From the NCBI GenBank assembly GCA_945859605.1, contig OX243824.1, forward strand, positions 6,244,929 to 6,308,928: a DNA stretch of 64,000 nt, in the 5' to 3' direction. The position numbers and the translations under genes were made by a program. The stretch comes from Lumbricus rubellus (Eukaryota; Annelida; Clitellata; Crassiclitellata; Lumbricidae). Positions 31,252-43,753 of this stretch are shown here, one piece after another. Below the pieces are notes generated by a model, which saw nothing but the letters and a program-made list of their open reading frames with translations, ran no database searches and had not been told where the DNA came from. The number at the start of each line of letters is the position of its first letter. The stretch's first letter is position 1.

Positions 31252-34200
31252 ACATGTTTCCCAGGTTTCCCAAGTTTCCCAAGTTTCTCAAGTTTCCAAA
31301 GTTTCCCCAGTGTCCCAAGTTTCCCAAATTTCCAAAGTTTCCAAAGTTTCCCAAGTTTCCCAAGTTTTCCAAGTTCCCCAAGTTTCCCAAGTTTTCCAAG
31401 TTTCCCAAGTTTCCCAAGTTTCCCAAGTTTCCTAAGTTTCCATAGTTTCCCAAGTTTCACAAGTTTCCCAAGTTTCCCAAGTTTCCCAAGTTTCCCAAGT
31501 TTCCTAAGTTTCCATAGTTTCCCAAGTTTCACAAGTTTCCCAAGTTTCCCAAGTGTCCCAAGTTTCACAAGTTTCCCAAATTTCCCAAGTTTCCCAAGTT
31601 TCCCAAGTTTCCCGAGTTTTCCAAGTTTCCAAAGTTTCCCAAGTTTCCAAAGTTTCCCAAGATTCCCAAGTTTCCCAAGTTCCCAAAGTTTTCCAAGTTT
31701 CCCAAGTTTCCAAAGTTTCCCAAGTTTCCCAAGTTCCCAAGTTTTCCAAGTTTCCCAAATTTCCCAATTTTCCCAAGTTTCCTAAGTTTCCATAGTTTCC
31801 CAAGTTTCACAAGTTTCCCAAGTTTCCCAAATTTCGCAAATTTCCCAAGTGTCCCAAGTTTCACAAGTTTCACAAATTTCCCAAGTTTCCCAAGTTTCCC
31901 AAGTTTCCCAAGTTTTCCAAGTTTCCCAAGTTTCCCAAGTTTCCAAAGTTTCCCAAGATTCCCAAGTTTCCCAAGTTCCCAAAGTTTTCCAAGTTTCCCA
32001 AGTTTCCCAAGTTTCCCAAGTTTCACAAGTTTCACAAGTTTCACAAGTTTTCAAAGTTTCCCAAGTTTCCCAAGTTTCCTAAGTTTCCATAGTTTCACAA
32101 GTTTCCCAAGTGTCCCAAGTTTCACAAGTTTCCCAAATTTTTCAAGTTTTCCAAGTTTCACAAGTTTCACAAGTTTCACAAGTTTCACAAGTTTCCCAAG
32201 TTTTCCAAGTTTCCCAAGTTTTCCAAGTTTTCCAGGTTTCCCAGGTTTCCCAAGTTTCCCAAGTTTCCCAAGTTTCCCAAGTTTCCCAGGTTTCCCAAGT
32301 TTCCCAAGTTTCCAAAGTTTCCAAAGTTTCCCAAGATTCCCAAGTTTTCCAGGTTCCCAAATTTTTCCAAGTTTGCCAAAGTTTCCGAAGTTTCCGAAGT
32401 TTCCCAAGTTTCCCAAGTTTCCCAAGTTACCCAAGTTTTCCAAGTTTCCAAAGTTTCCTAAGTTTCACAAGTTTCACAAGTTTCCCAAATTTTCCAAGTT
32501 TCACAAGTTTCCCAAGTTTCCCAAGTTTCCCAAGTTTCCCAAGTTTTCCAAGTTTCCCAAGTTTTCTCAAGTTTCTCAAGTTTCCCAAGTTTCCCAAGTT
32601 TTCCAAGTTTCCCAAGTTTCCCAAGTTTCCTAAGTTTCCATAGTTTCACAAGTTTCACAAGTTTCCCAAATTTCCCAAGTTTCCCAAGTGTCCCAAGTTT
32701 CACAAGTTTCCCAAATTTCCCAAGTTTCCCAAATTTCACAAGTTTCACAAGTTTCCCAAGTTTCCCAAGTTTTCCAAGTTTCCCAAGTTTCCCAGGTTTC
32801 CCAAGTTTCCCAAGTTTCCAAAGTTTCCAAAGTTTCCCAAGTTTCCCAAGATTCCCAAGTTTTCCAAGTTCCCAAAATTTCCAAGTTTGCCAAAGTTTCC
32901 GAAGTTTCCCAAGTTTCCCAAGTTTCCCAAGTTTCCCAAGTTTCCTAAGTTTTCATAGTTTCACAAGTTTCCCAAATTTCTCAAGTTTCCCAAGTTTTTT
33001 AAGTTTCCCAAGTTTCACAAGTTTCCCAAGTTGCCCAAGTTTCCCAAGTTTCCCAAGTTTCCAAAGTTTCTCAAATTTCCCAAGTTTCCAAAGTTTCCAA
33101 AGTTTCCCAAGTTTCCTAAGTTTCCCAAGTTCCCAAGTTTCCCAAGTTTCCCAAGTTTCCCATGTTTCCAAAGTTTCCCAAGTTTCCCAAGTTTTCCAAG
33201 TTTCCCAAGTTTTCCAAGTTTCCAAAGTTTCCAAAGTTTCCCAAGTGTCCCAAGTTCCCCAAGTTTCCAAAGTTTCCAAAGTTTCACAAGTTTCCCAAGT
33301 TTCCCAAGTTTCCCAAGTGTCCCAAGTTTCACAAGTTTCCCAAATTTCCCAAGTTTCCCAAGTTTCCCAAGTTTCCCAAGTTTCCCAAGTTTCCAAAGTT
33401 TCCCAAGATTCCCAAGTTTCCCAAGTTCCCAAAGTTTTCCAAGTTTCCCAAGTTTCCCAAGTTTCCAAAGTTTCCCAAGTTTCCCAAGTTTCCCAAGTTT
33501 TCCAAGTTTCCCAAATTTCCCAATTTTCCCAAGTTTCCTAAGTTTCCATAGTTTCCCAAGTTTCACAAGTTTCCCAAGTTTCTCAAATTTCGCAAATTTC
33601 CCAAGTGTCCCAAGTTTCACAAGTTTCACAAATTTCCCAAGTTTCCCAAGTTTCCCAAGTTTCCCAAGTTTTCCAAGTTTCCCAAGTTTCCCAAGTTTCC
33701 AAAGTTTCCCAAGATTCCCAAGTTTCCCAAGTTCCCAAAGTTTTCCAAGTTTCCCAAGTTTCCCAAGTTTCCCAAGTTTCACAAGTTTTCGAAGTTTCCC
33801 AAGTTTCCCAAGTTTCCCAAGTTTCCTAAGTTTCCATAGTTTCACAAGTTTCCCAAGTGTCCCAAGTTTCACAAGTTTCCCAAATTTCCCAAGTTTCCCA
33901 AGTTTCACAAGTTTCACAAGTTTCACAAGTTTCACAAGTTTCCCAAGTTTTCCAAGTTTCCCAAGTTTTCCAAGTTTTCCAGGTTTCCCAGGTTTCCCAA
34001 GTTTCCCAAGTTTCCCAAGTTTCCCAGGTTTCCCAAGTTTCCCAAGTTTCCAAAGTTTCCAAAGTTTCCCAAGATTCCCAAGTTTTCCAGGTTCTCAAAG
34101 TTTTCCAAGTTTGCCAAAGTTTCCGAAGTTTCCCAAGTTTCCCAAGTTTCCCAAGTTACCCAAGTTTTCCAAGTTTCCAAAGTTTCCCAAGTTTCACAAG

Positions 34201-36880
34201 TTTCACAAGTTTCCCAAATTTTCCAAGTTTCCCAAGTTTCACAAGTTTCCCAAGTTTCCCAAGTTTCCCAAGTTTTCTCAAGTTTTCCAAGTTTCTCAAG
34301 TTTCCCAAGTTTCCCACGTTTTCCAAGTTTCCCAAGTTTCCCAAGTTTCCATAGTTTCACAAGTTTCACAAGTTTCCCAAATTTCCCAAGTTTCCCAAGT
34401 GTCCCAAGTTTCACAAAGTTTCCAAAGTTTCCCAAGTTTCCCAAATTTCACAAGTTTCACAAGTTTCCCAAGTTTCCCAAGTTTCCAAGTTTCCCAAGTT
34501 TCCCAGGTTTCCCAAGTTTCCAAAGTTTCCAAAGTTTCCCAAGTTTCCCAAGATTCCCAAGTTTTCCAAGTTCCCAAAGTTTTCCAAGTTTGCCAAAGTT
34601 TCCGAAGTTTCCGAAGTTTCCCAAGTTTCCCAAGTTTCCTAAGTTTTCATAGTTTCACAAGTTTCCCAAATTTCTCAAGTTTCCCAAGTTTTTTAAGTTT
34701 CCCAAGTTTCACAAGTTTCCCAAGTTGCCCAAGTTTCCCAAGTTTCCCAAGTTTCCAAAGTTTCTCAAATTTCCCAAGTTTCCAAAGTTTCCAAAGTTTC
34801 ACAAGTTTCCCAAGTTCCCAAGTTTCCCAAGTTTCCCAAGTTTCCCATGTTTCCAAAGTTTCCCAAGTTTCCCAAGTTTTCCAAGTTTCCCAAGTTTCCC
34901 AAGTTTCCAAAGTTTCCAAAGTTTCCCAAGTGTCCCAAGTTCCCCAAGTTTCCAAAGTTTCCAAAGTTTCCAAAGTTTCCCAAGTTCCCAAACTTTCCCA
35001 AGTTTTCCAAGTTTCCCAAGTTTCCCAAGTTTTCCAAGTTTTCCAAGTTTCCCAAGTTTTCCAAGTTTCCCAAGTTTCCCAAGTTTCCCATGTTTCCAAA
35101 GTTTCCCAAGTTTTCCAAGTTTCCCAGGTTTCCCAAGTTTCCAAAGTTTCCAAAGTTTCCCAAGTTTCCCAAGATTCCCAAGTTTTCCAAGTTCCCAAAG
35201 TTTTCCAAGTTTGCCAAAGTTTCCGAAGTTTCCCAAGTTTCCCAAGTTTCCCAAGTTTCCTAAGTTTTCATAGTTTCACAAGTTTCCCAAATTTCTCAAG
35301 TTTCCCAAGTTTTTTAAGTTTCCCAAGTTTCACAAGTTTCCCAAGTTGCCCAAGTTTCCCAAGTTTCCCAAGTTTCCAAAGTTTCTCAAATTTCCCAAGT
35401 TTCCAAAGTTTCCAAAGTTTCACAAGTTTCCCAAGTTCCCAAGTTTCCCAAGTTTCCCAAGTTTCCCATGTTTCCAAAGTTTCCCAAGTTTCCCAAGTTT
35501 TCCAAGTTTCCCAAGTTTCCCAAGTTTCCAAAGTTTCCAAAGTTTCCCAAGTGTCCCAAGTTCCCCAAGTTTCCAAAGTTTCCAAAGTTTCCAAAGTTTC
35601 CCAAGTTCCCAAACTTTCCCAAGTTTTCCAAGTTTCCCAAGTTTTCCAAGTTTTCCAAGTTTCCCAAGTTTTCCAAGTTTCCCAAGTTTCCCAAGTTTCC
35701 CATGTTTCCAAAGTTTCCCAAGTTTTCCAAGTTTCCCAAGTTTCCCAAGTTTCCAAAGTTTCCAAAGTTTCCTAAGTGTCCCAAGTTCCCCAAGTTTCCA
35801 AAGCTTCCAAAGTTTCCAAAGTTTCCCAAGTTCCCAAACTTTCCCAAGTTTCCCAAGTTTTCCAAGTTTCCCAAGTTTCCCAAGTTTTCCAAGTTTCACA
35901 AGTTTCCCAAGTTTCACAAGTTTCCCAGGTTTCCCAAGTTTCCAAAGTTTCCCAAGTTTCCCAAGATTCCCAAGTTTTCCAAGTTCCCAAAGTTTTCCAT
36001 GTTTGCCAAAGTTTCCGAAGTTTCCCAAGTTTCCCAAGTTTTTCAAGTTTCCCAAGTTTCCTAAGTTTCCATAGTTTCACAAGTTTTCCAAATTTCTCAA
36101 GTTTCCCAAGTTTCCTAAGTTTCCCAAGTTTCACAAGTTTCCCAAGTTGCCCAAGTTTCCCAAGTTTCCAAAGTTTCTCAAATTCCCCAAGTTTCCCCAG
36201 TTTCCCAAGTTTCCAAAGTTTCCCAAGTTTCCCAAGTTTCCCAAGTTCCCAAGTTTTCCAAGTTTCCAAAGTTTCCCAAGTTTCCCATGTTTCCAAAGTT
36301 TCCCAAGTTTCCCAAGTTTCCCAAGTTTCCCAAGTTTTCCAAGTTTCCCAAGTTTCCCAAGTTTCCAAAGTTTCCAAAGTTTCCCAAGTGTCCCAAGTTC
36401 CCCAAGTTTCCAAAGTTTCCAAAGTTTCCAAAGTTTTCCAAGTTCCCAAACTCTCCCAAGTTTCCCAAGTTTCCCAAGTTTCCCAAGTTTCACAAGTTTT
36501 CCAAGTTTTCCAAGTTTCCCAAATTTTCCAAGTTTCCCAAGTTTCCAAAATTTCCCAAGTTTCCAAAGTTTCCCAAGTGTCCCAAGTTTCCCAAGTTTCC
36601 CAAGTTTCGCAAGCTTCCCAAGTTTCCAAAGTTTTCCAAGTTTCCAAACTTTGCCAAGTTTCCCAAGTTGCCCAAGTTTCCCAAGTTTCCCAAGTTTCCC
36701 AAGTTTCCAAAGTTTCCCAAATTTCCCAAGTTTCCCAAGTTTCCCAAGTTTCCCAAGTTTCTCAAGTTTCCCAAGCTTTCCAAGTTTCCAAAGTTTCCCA
36801 AGTTTCCCAAGTTTTACAAGTTTCCAAGGTTTCCCAAGTTTCCAAAGTTTTCCAAGTTTCCCAAGTTTCCGAAGTTTACA
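31252..36880. repeat. 5.6-kb 9-bp satellite array (TTTCCCAAG unit)
   Basis: About 620 copies of TTTCCCAAG with recurring variants TTTCACAAG, TTTCCAAAG, TTTTCCAAG, TTTCCTAAG, TTTCCATAG and GTGTCCCAAG. Higher-order structure is present: marked variants such as TTGCCCAAG (34725, 35346) and GTTTTTTAAG (34690, 35311) recur exactly 621 bp apart, which is 69 units. Because 9 is a multiple of 3 and the unit has no stop on either strand, all six frames stay open for long distances (up to 914 codons). None is a gene. Confidence 0.98.
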
Positions 36881-37256
36881 ACCCCCGAGGGATGCATCGT
36901 CGGTTTCTCTAACATTTTGTGTTCATAATTAAAGGCGTCAAGATCAGATAGTTAAGATGATATTTGGCTAAGATTATTTTCTCTTCCTCTCAGATATCAT
37001 GTTTTTATGGATCCTAAGCTACTTATTAAACAAGATTTTTGGGTGAAATAACTTATTTTCTTCATCATCTATTAGACCATCGTAACGGTGGTTTATTATA
37101 TGAAGAAGAAACTGGCAGCTAGTGTATTAATTAATCAGTTTACGCTAGACTGACTTGTGGAATGGGGATAGACAGATTGTAATCTTAGGTGCATATCGAT
37201 AAGGTATGTTTTGGCACCATTCACGCACACACACACAACACACATAAGCCATCCAC
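36881..37256. other. unique-looking intron sequence after the satellite
   Basis: AT-rich, with no repeat or coding signal that I recognise. Confidence 0.5.
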
Positions 37257-37263
37257 ATGGAGA

Positions 37264-37268
37264 CAAGT

Positions 37269-37322
<54 letters not shown>

Positions 37323-37403
37323 ATGTATGTATGTATGTATGTATGTATGTATGTATGTATGTATGTATGTATGACATGTATGTCTATAACGTCTGTTTGT
37401 GCA

Positions 37404-37462
<59 letters not shown>
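37264..37462. repeat. (GT)n(ATGT)n and (AT)n microsatellites
   Basis: GT to about 37306, then ATGT repeated to 37372, then AT from 37408 to 37460. Confidence 0.95.
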
Positions 37463-37463
<1 letters not shown>

Positions 37464-37960
37464 TTGCTGAACATTTATGTATAGCACTTGGTGTATGTCT
37501 ATGTATGCAAACCGTATACTACATTGATGACGTCTATGGTCGTGGTTGATGCCTTTCCTTCGTTCTTTTATTCCGCACGCAAGACAACATGCCACCGACG
37601 CGTTGAGGCATGAGGCAGGCACACACAGACAGAAAGACGCAGATCAAGGCAGACATATAGACAGACATGGAGACAGAGACAAAGGCAATTAAAGGCTGAC
37701 GGGCAGACGTGTACAGACAGACATACAGACACGCAGACAGAGATGCACACACACACACACACACACATACACGGATAGACAGACAGATACATCCAAACGC
37801 ACGCAAAGATACATACAGACAGTCAAACAGAAACAGACAGACAGAGACATACAAGCGCACGCAATGATAGTTGATAGACATACGGACACACAAAGCCATG
37901 TGTAGGCAGACACGCAAATGCAGACATACAGAGAGGCAGACAGACAGACGGACACTAGTG
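37455..37960 (+). repeat. second copy of the segment flanking the satellite, with CAGA-rich tail
   Basis: ATATATGCATTGCTGAACAT, GCAAACCGTAT, CATTGATGACGTCTATGGTC and AGACAACATGCCAC match 30755-30960 in order. CACACAGACAGA-type DNA follows in both places. The two copies bracket the 9-bp satellite. Confidence 0.85.
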
Positions 37961-38093
37961 AAGCCGAGGTTGGAATGAACGTCTGTAGGGCATAGGGGGA
38001 GGGGAGGGGGTGGGTGGTGGGATAGCGACCCTTATTTCTTGGTCATCTGCCTATACTCTACACAGCCCTCTATCGATTTCTCATGTGCTGTGT

Positions 38094-38139
<46 letters not shown>

Positions 38140-39504
38140 TGCCTCTTGTCTTTCCGGAGTCGATTGAGGTGACCGGACCGAACGGCAAGTGGGGGAGGAT
38201 GGGGGGGGGAGCACTCCGACTGAGGTCATCTGGTTCCACTTTGATGCTCTTTTCATTCGCAATCCTGCTCCATAGAGAATGCATTTCAACGGCGTACCGT
38301 AAATGTAATGTAGCGTATGCTTATAATTGTGAAGGAGATAATTTGGCGGTGGTAGTGGCATTGGTGGCTGTGGTGGTGAGTTGGAATGTGGCAAGTTTCT
38401 GTCGACGGTAACGGCCTTTGTGGTCATAAGCTGTGGTTAAACTGTGGATACATCCATCCATCCATCCATCCATCCATCCATCCATCCATCCAATGAATCA
38501 GCGAAAATCGCAAGCTCCGCAAATTTTTTATGTTTCGTGATGGGTCCAGATTTGACGAGGGCCTACATGTATAACATAGCCTACATAGGCCGTTGCCCTC
38601 GAAAAAATTTGTTCGGCTTATGACAACAGAGGCCGTTGCCATCGGAAAAACTTTGTTTGGCATATTCGAATTACAACACTTAAATTATGTTACGTGGATC
38701 CAGATTTGATGAGGGCTTATGGCAACAGAGGCCGTTGTCATCGAAAAAATTTGCTTGGTATAATACAGCTTTTTATTGAACGAAGAGAACACGTATTGTC
38801 ATTAATATGTTATGTTGTTGCTTATTCTTATTATATCATCGGTTGACGCCGCTTTTTAAAGGTGTTGGATAATTATAGAAAGAAAGGACTTAATTAAACG
38901 CCCGGTGTTATTATATATTTATATAGCAACGGTTACCATCGTTTTAAAGGTGTCGAAGACGCGCATTTTATTGATAAACGCATAAAGTGATCTACTCTTA
39001 TATAGGCCTACCACCATCGTTGAGCACGGTGTCGAAGGAGTTGAAATTGAGCGCTCTAGCCAAATCCAATTCGTTTTCAAAATCTAGGTTCCTCACATGA
39101 AACAGCTAAAAAAGCAATTTTGGCTTTGGCTATCACAATCATAAATGACGTTATTGAATAGCTATGACTATTATCAAGTCTGCACTTCTTTCTGTTTACA
39201 CGCGTGGCTGGGCTGGGAGCGCCTCTTGGTTGGCGTCATGAAGAGGTGCTATATAAATTCTAGGAATGAACGAACGAATATGTTTATTATTTTGTGCAAA
39301 TGGTCAGGATTTTGTTTCATGAGTGTTTGTTTACTCGATCTTGAGCAAGCCGACAAGCAGCTCAATATATAATTATAATTATAATTATTTTCTTATATTA
39401 TTTTAGTGTAAAATAATTATAATGATGATAAGAAAGTAATAATATTTATTATTACTTTAAATTTTCTTTTTATCATGCGCACATTCAATAATACAGGAAT
39501 ACAT

Positions 39505-39565
<61 letters not shown>

Positions 39566-39694
39566 AACGTATCATCATACGTATGTATATATATATATAT
39601 ATATATTATACACTCATATACGGTTGCATAATTGCATACACTTACGCAAGTATGTTGACACTGAAAGTAGCGTTTATAACTTCCTTATCAACAG
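37961..39694. repeat. end of intron d: (TAA)n, (CATC)n and dispersed repeats
   Basis: (TAA)n at 38095-38138; (CATC)n at 38451-38491; copies of the GATTTGA(C/T)GAGGGC...ACAGAGGCCGTTG repeat at 38545-38760; two TTTTAAAGGTGT cores at 38857 and 38942; a LINE-tail-like GGTGCTATATAAATTCT near 39247; (CA)n(TA)n at 39505-39563. No exon is visible. Confidence 0.65.
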
Positions 39695-39786
39695 ATGACG
39701 CTCCACACATCTTCGTCAGCGGAATAACAGAAGACAGCGTTGCTGCAAGAGATGGACGAATACGACCAGGACATCGAATCATAGCA
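39695..39786 (+). CDS. PATJ/MPDZ: PATJ/MPDZ exon e: middle of PDZ3
   Basis: 92 bases. With the G from exon d it reads (D)DAPHIFVSGITEDSVAARD then GRIRPGHRIIAV. This is the beta2-beta4 part of PDZ3. The acceptor CAACAG and donor GTCAGT leave phase 0 after GCA. The intron before it is about 10.3 kb and the one after about 9.7 kb, the two longest found. Confidence 0.9.
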
Positions 39787-39799
39787 GTCAGTAATCTTA

Positions 39800-40076
39800 T
39801 CTATTCTGTTTCAGTCTAATATGTTCTAATCTAATCTGTTCTACAATAATCTGTTCTAGTCTGATTTGTTCTAGTCTGATTTGTTCTAGTCTGATTTGTT
39901 CTAGTCTGATTTGTTCTAGTCTAATCTGTTCTAGTCTAATCTGTTGTAGTCTAATCTGTTCTAATCTAATCTGTTCTAATCTAATTTGTTCTAGGCTAAT
40001 CTGTTCTAGTCTGATTTGTTCCAGCCTGATTTGTTCTAGTCTGATTTGTTCTAGTCTGATTTGTTCTAGTCTAAAC
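39800..40076. repeat. 15-bp minisatellite (CTGATTTGTTCTAGT type)
   Basis: About 18 copies, with CTAATCTGTTCTAGT variants, starting roughly 15 bases after the exon e donor. Confidence 0.9.
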
Positions 40077-40252
40077 TATGCGCCCTCATACGAGCTGGAG
40101 AGTAAATGGCACGCTCTGGGCGCGTGTTTGGTATCCCTGGTAATCATCCAGGCCCGGTTTAAGGGCCTGGAAGTGGGTATACGAGGGCCTCTGAGCTCGA
40201 TGCATCACTTATGTGCTCTCGAGAGCTGTGCTGCTTTAGCAGAGCTAGACAA
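40077..40252. other. spacer between two minisatellites
   Basis: Contains CATCCAGGCCCGGTTTAAGG and a GAGGGCCTCTGAGCTCG segment with a SINE-tail flavour. Nothing is assigned. Confidence 0.35.
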
Positions 40253-42330
40253 ACATTGAGATGAGAATTGCTATTAGAAGAGTTTACCATTGAAATGAGA
40301 ATTGCTATTAGAAGAGTTTACCATTGAAATGAGAATTGCTCTTAGAAGAGTTTACCATTGAAATGAGAATTGCTATTGGAAGAGTTTACCATTGAAATGA
40401 GAATTGCTAAGAGTTTACCATTGAAGTGGGAATTGCTATTGGAAGAGTTTACCATTGAAATGAGAATTGCTATTGGAAGAGTTTACCATTGAAATGAGAA
40501 TTGCTATTGGAAGAGTTTACCATTGAAATGAGAATTGCTATTGGAAGAGTTTATCATTGAAATGAGAATTGCTAAGAGTTTACCATTGAAGTGGGAATTG
40601 CTATTGGAAGAGTTCACCATTGAAGTGGGAATTGCTATTGGAAGAGTTTACCATTGAAATGAGAATTGCTATTGGAAGAGTTTACCATTGAAATGAGAAT
40701 TGCTAAGAGTTTACCATTGAAGTGGGAATTGCTATTGGAAGAATTTACCATTGAAATGAGAATTGCTATTGGAAGAGTTTACCATTGAAATGAGAATTGC
40801 TATTGGAAGAGTTTACCATTGAAATGAGAATTGCTATTGGAAGAGTCTACCATTGAAATGAGAATTGCTATTGGAAGAGTTTACCATTGAAATGAGAATT
40901 GCTATTGGAAGAGTTTATCATTGAAATGAGAATTGCTAAGAGTTTACCATTGAAGTGGGAATTGCTATTGGAAGAGTTTATCATTGAAATGAGAATTGCT
41001 AAGAGTTTACCATTGAAATGAGAATTGCTAATGGAAGAGTTTACCATTGAAATGAGAATTGCTATTGGAAGAGTTTACCATTGAAATGAGAATTGCTATT
41101 GGAAGAGTTCACCATTGAAATGAGAATTGCTAAGAGTTTACCATTGAAATGAGAATTGCTATTGGAAGAGTTTACCATTGAAATGAGAATTGCTATTACA
41201 AGAGTTTACCATTGAAATGAGAATTGCTATTAGAAGAGTTTACCATTGAAATGAGAATTGCTATTAGAAGAGTTTACTAAATGAGAATTGCTATTAGAAG
41301 AGTTTACCATTGAAATGAGAATTGCTATTACAAGAGTTTACCATTGAAATAAAAATTCATATTAGAAGAGTTTAGCATTGAAATGAGAATTGCTATTAGA
41401 AGAGTTTACCATTGAAATGAGAATTGCTATTAGAAGAGTTTACTAAATGAGAATTGCTATTAGAAGAGTTTACCATTGAAATGAGAATTGCTATTACAAG
41501 AGTTTACCATTGAAATAAAAATTCATATTAGAAGAGTTTAGCATTGAAATGAGAATTGCTATTAGAAGAGTTTACCATTGAAATGAGAATTGCTATTAGA
41601 AGAGTTTACTAAATGAGAATTGCTATTAGAAGAGTTTACCATTGAAATGAGAATTGCTATTAGAAGAGTTTACCATTGAAATGAGAATTGCTATTAGAAG
41701 AGTTTACCATTGAAATGAGAATTGCTATTAGAAGAGTTTACTAAATGAGAATTGCTATTAGAAGAGTTTACCATTGAAATGAGAATTGCTATTACAAGAG
41801 TTTACCATTGAAATAAAAATTCATATTAGAAGAGTTTAGCATTGAAATGAGAATTGCTATTGGAAGAGGTACCATTGAAGTGAGAATTGCTATTAGAAGA
41901 GTTTACCATTGAAATGAGAATTGCTATTAGAAGAGTTACCATTGAAGTGAGAATTGCTATTAGAAGAGTTTACCATTGAAATGAGAATTGCTATTAGAAG
42001 AGTTTACTAAATGAGAATTGCTATTAGAAGAGTTTACCATTGAAATGAGAATTGCTATTACAAGAGTTTACCATTGAAATAAAAATTCATATTAGAAGAG
42101 TTTAGCATTGAAATGAGAATTGCTATTGGAAGAGTTACCATTGAAGTGAGAATTGCTATTAGAAGAGTTTACCATTGAAATGAGAATTGCTATTAGAAGA
42201 GTTACCATTGAAGTGAGAATTGCTATTAGAAGAGTTTGCCATTGAAATAGAAATTCTTACGAGAATAGTTCAGCCATTGAAATAAAAATTCATTTTAGAA
42301 GAGTTTAGCACGCTGAAATTAGAATTCGTG
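40253..42330. repeat. 34-bp minisatellite, about 2 kb
   Basis: The unit is AGAGTTTACCATTGAAATGA followed by GAATTGCTATTGGA (34 bp). Shortened units occur regularly: one joins GCTA directly to AGAGTTTACC, another has TTTACTAAATGAG without CCATTGAA. From about 41275 a multi-unit block (TTTACTAAATGAG, ATTACAAGAG, AAATAAAAATTCATATTAG) recurs several times, a higher-order repeat. Divergence rises after 42230. Confidence 0.96.
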
Positions 42331-43753
42331 TTAGAATATCAATAGTTTAACACTTTGAAATAAGATTTCTATTCGTTGTTTCTGTTTTCTCCGTTGACTA
42401 AACAGTCTATCGTGTTTGACCTCGGACGATGTGTATGTCTCTGTGCGTTTCTTTATCTGTGTGCATCTATGTGTACGTGTCTGTTCGTCTGTACGTGTCT
42501 TTGTACGTGTGTTTGTGTGCGGGGGTCTGCGTACGTTTGTCTGTGTCTGTGTGCATATATTTGTTTGTCTGTGTGCGTGTTCTTGTGTGTGTGTGCATGT
42601 GTGTGCCTGTGTATGTCCTTCTGTATGTGTGTTTGTGTGTGGGTGTGTACGTGCGTGCGTATGTATAAATGCCAAGTGCTGATCTGCAACGGACAGGTTA
42701 ATCCAGGACCTTGGCATTTCACGTCTACCTCTCTGTTCGCCTCCATATATGTCTCTGTGTGTGTCTGTTTCTTCACGTATCTGTACCTTCGTCTGCCTGT
42801 GTATGTCTGTCCGTTCCTGCAACCTGCCCGTGTCTTTATGCGATCGTGCGTTGCCTCTTTATGTGTTCTCACTATATTTATGTGAAGCTGTTCGCACATA
42901 AACCCCATCCTCCATTGGACGATGTGTGGCCATATTTATCGCCCGATTATTTCCGCTCGTCGCTCGCTTTCCCCCTTGACCTCTGCCCTTCTTCTCACAC
43001 CCCTCCTCATCCTCCTCCTCTTCCCATTCCTCCTCCTCCTCCTCCTCCTCCTCCTCCTCACCGTCCTCTTCCTCTTCATTGTCTCCCACCAGTGTCTTGC
43101 TCTCCCACCGTATACTTTATTTCTCCTCCATACACTCTATAATTTGTCTTTTCTATCTTTCCTTCTTTCTCTTTCCCGCATCCTCTCCTTTCTCCATATG
43201 TCCAACCCTCATTGTATTCCTCTCTTCTTATTCCTGCTATCTTTCCTACTCTTATATATCCATAATCTCCTCCCTACTCCTCTTTACTCTCTTTCCCGCC
43301 TCCTCTCCTCCTGTCTTCATCCTTCTGCCACGTATCCAACCCTGCTCCAACTCCCAACATCCTACTCTCTTTCTTATATTTTTCCTCCCTTTCCTACGCT
43401 TATCCATCATGTCCTTCCTATACTCCGCCTCTCCACTCTCCTCCCTACTCCCCTCTTTCCTCCTCTCCTTCCCATCCAATTTATCTGCCTCTTGTTTCTT
43501 CTCGTTTTCTTCCATTTCTCCACTTCACCATCCGTCTCTCCCTCCATCCCTCCCTCCCTCCCTCCTCCCTCCATCCATTCCCATTAAACTCTTTGTTCTA
43601 CTCGACTCTGCACGTGATCAAAGGATTTCTCTAGGGTAGGCCTACACCCATGCCCCAACCAACTTTCTGGTCGTTTAATAAAGACCGTCCGAACAGTTCG
43701 TAACCATCTACTGCCGCTACATAAATCTCACTTCTGCACGACTGATACGTTGT
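42331..43753. repeat. TG-rich then 0.6-kb polypyrimidine tract
   Basis: 42420-42660 is imperfect TGTGTCTGT DNA. 42955-43590 is almost purely C and T on the + strand, including (CTC)n at 43024-43060, with only scattered purines. Pro/Leu/Ser-rich frames here follow from composition. No exon is visible. Confidence 0.85.

Noticed and set aside
33031..35775. 914-codon open frame (Phe-Pro-Ser / Ser-Gln-Val type)
   Set aside because: It is the translation of the 9-bp satellite, which has no stop in any frame. The frames shift type with each indel in the array.
31252..36880. CRISPR-like array
   Set aside because: The 9-bp units are contiguous with no spacers and the DNA is eukaryotic. It is a satellite.
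42376..43639. Cys/Val- and Pro/Leu-rich frames of 140-220 codons
   Set aside because: They follow from TG-rich and polypyrimidine composition and are open on both strands.
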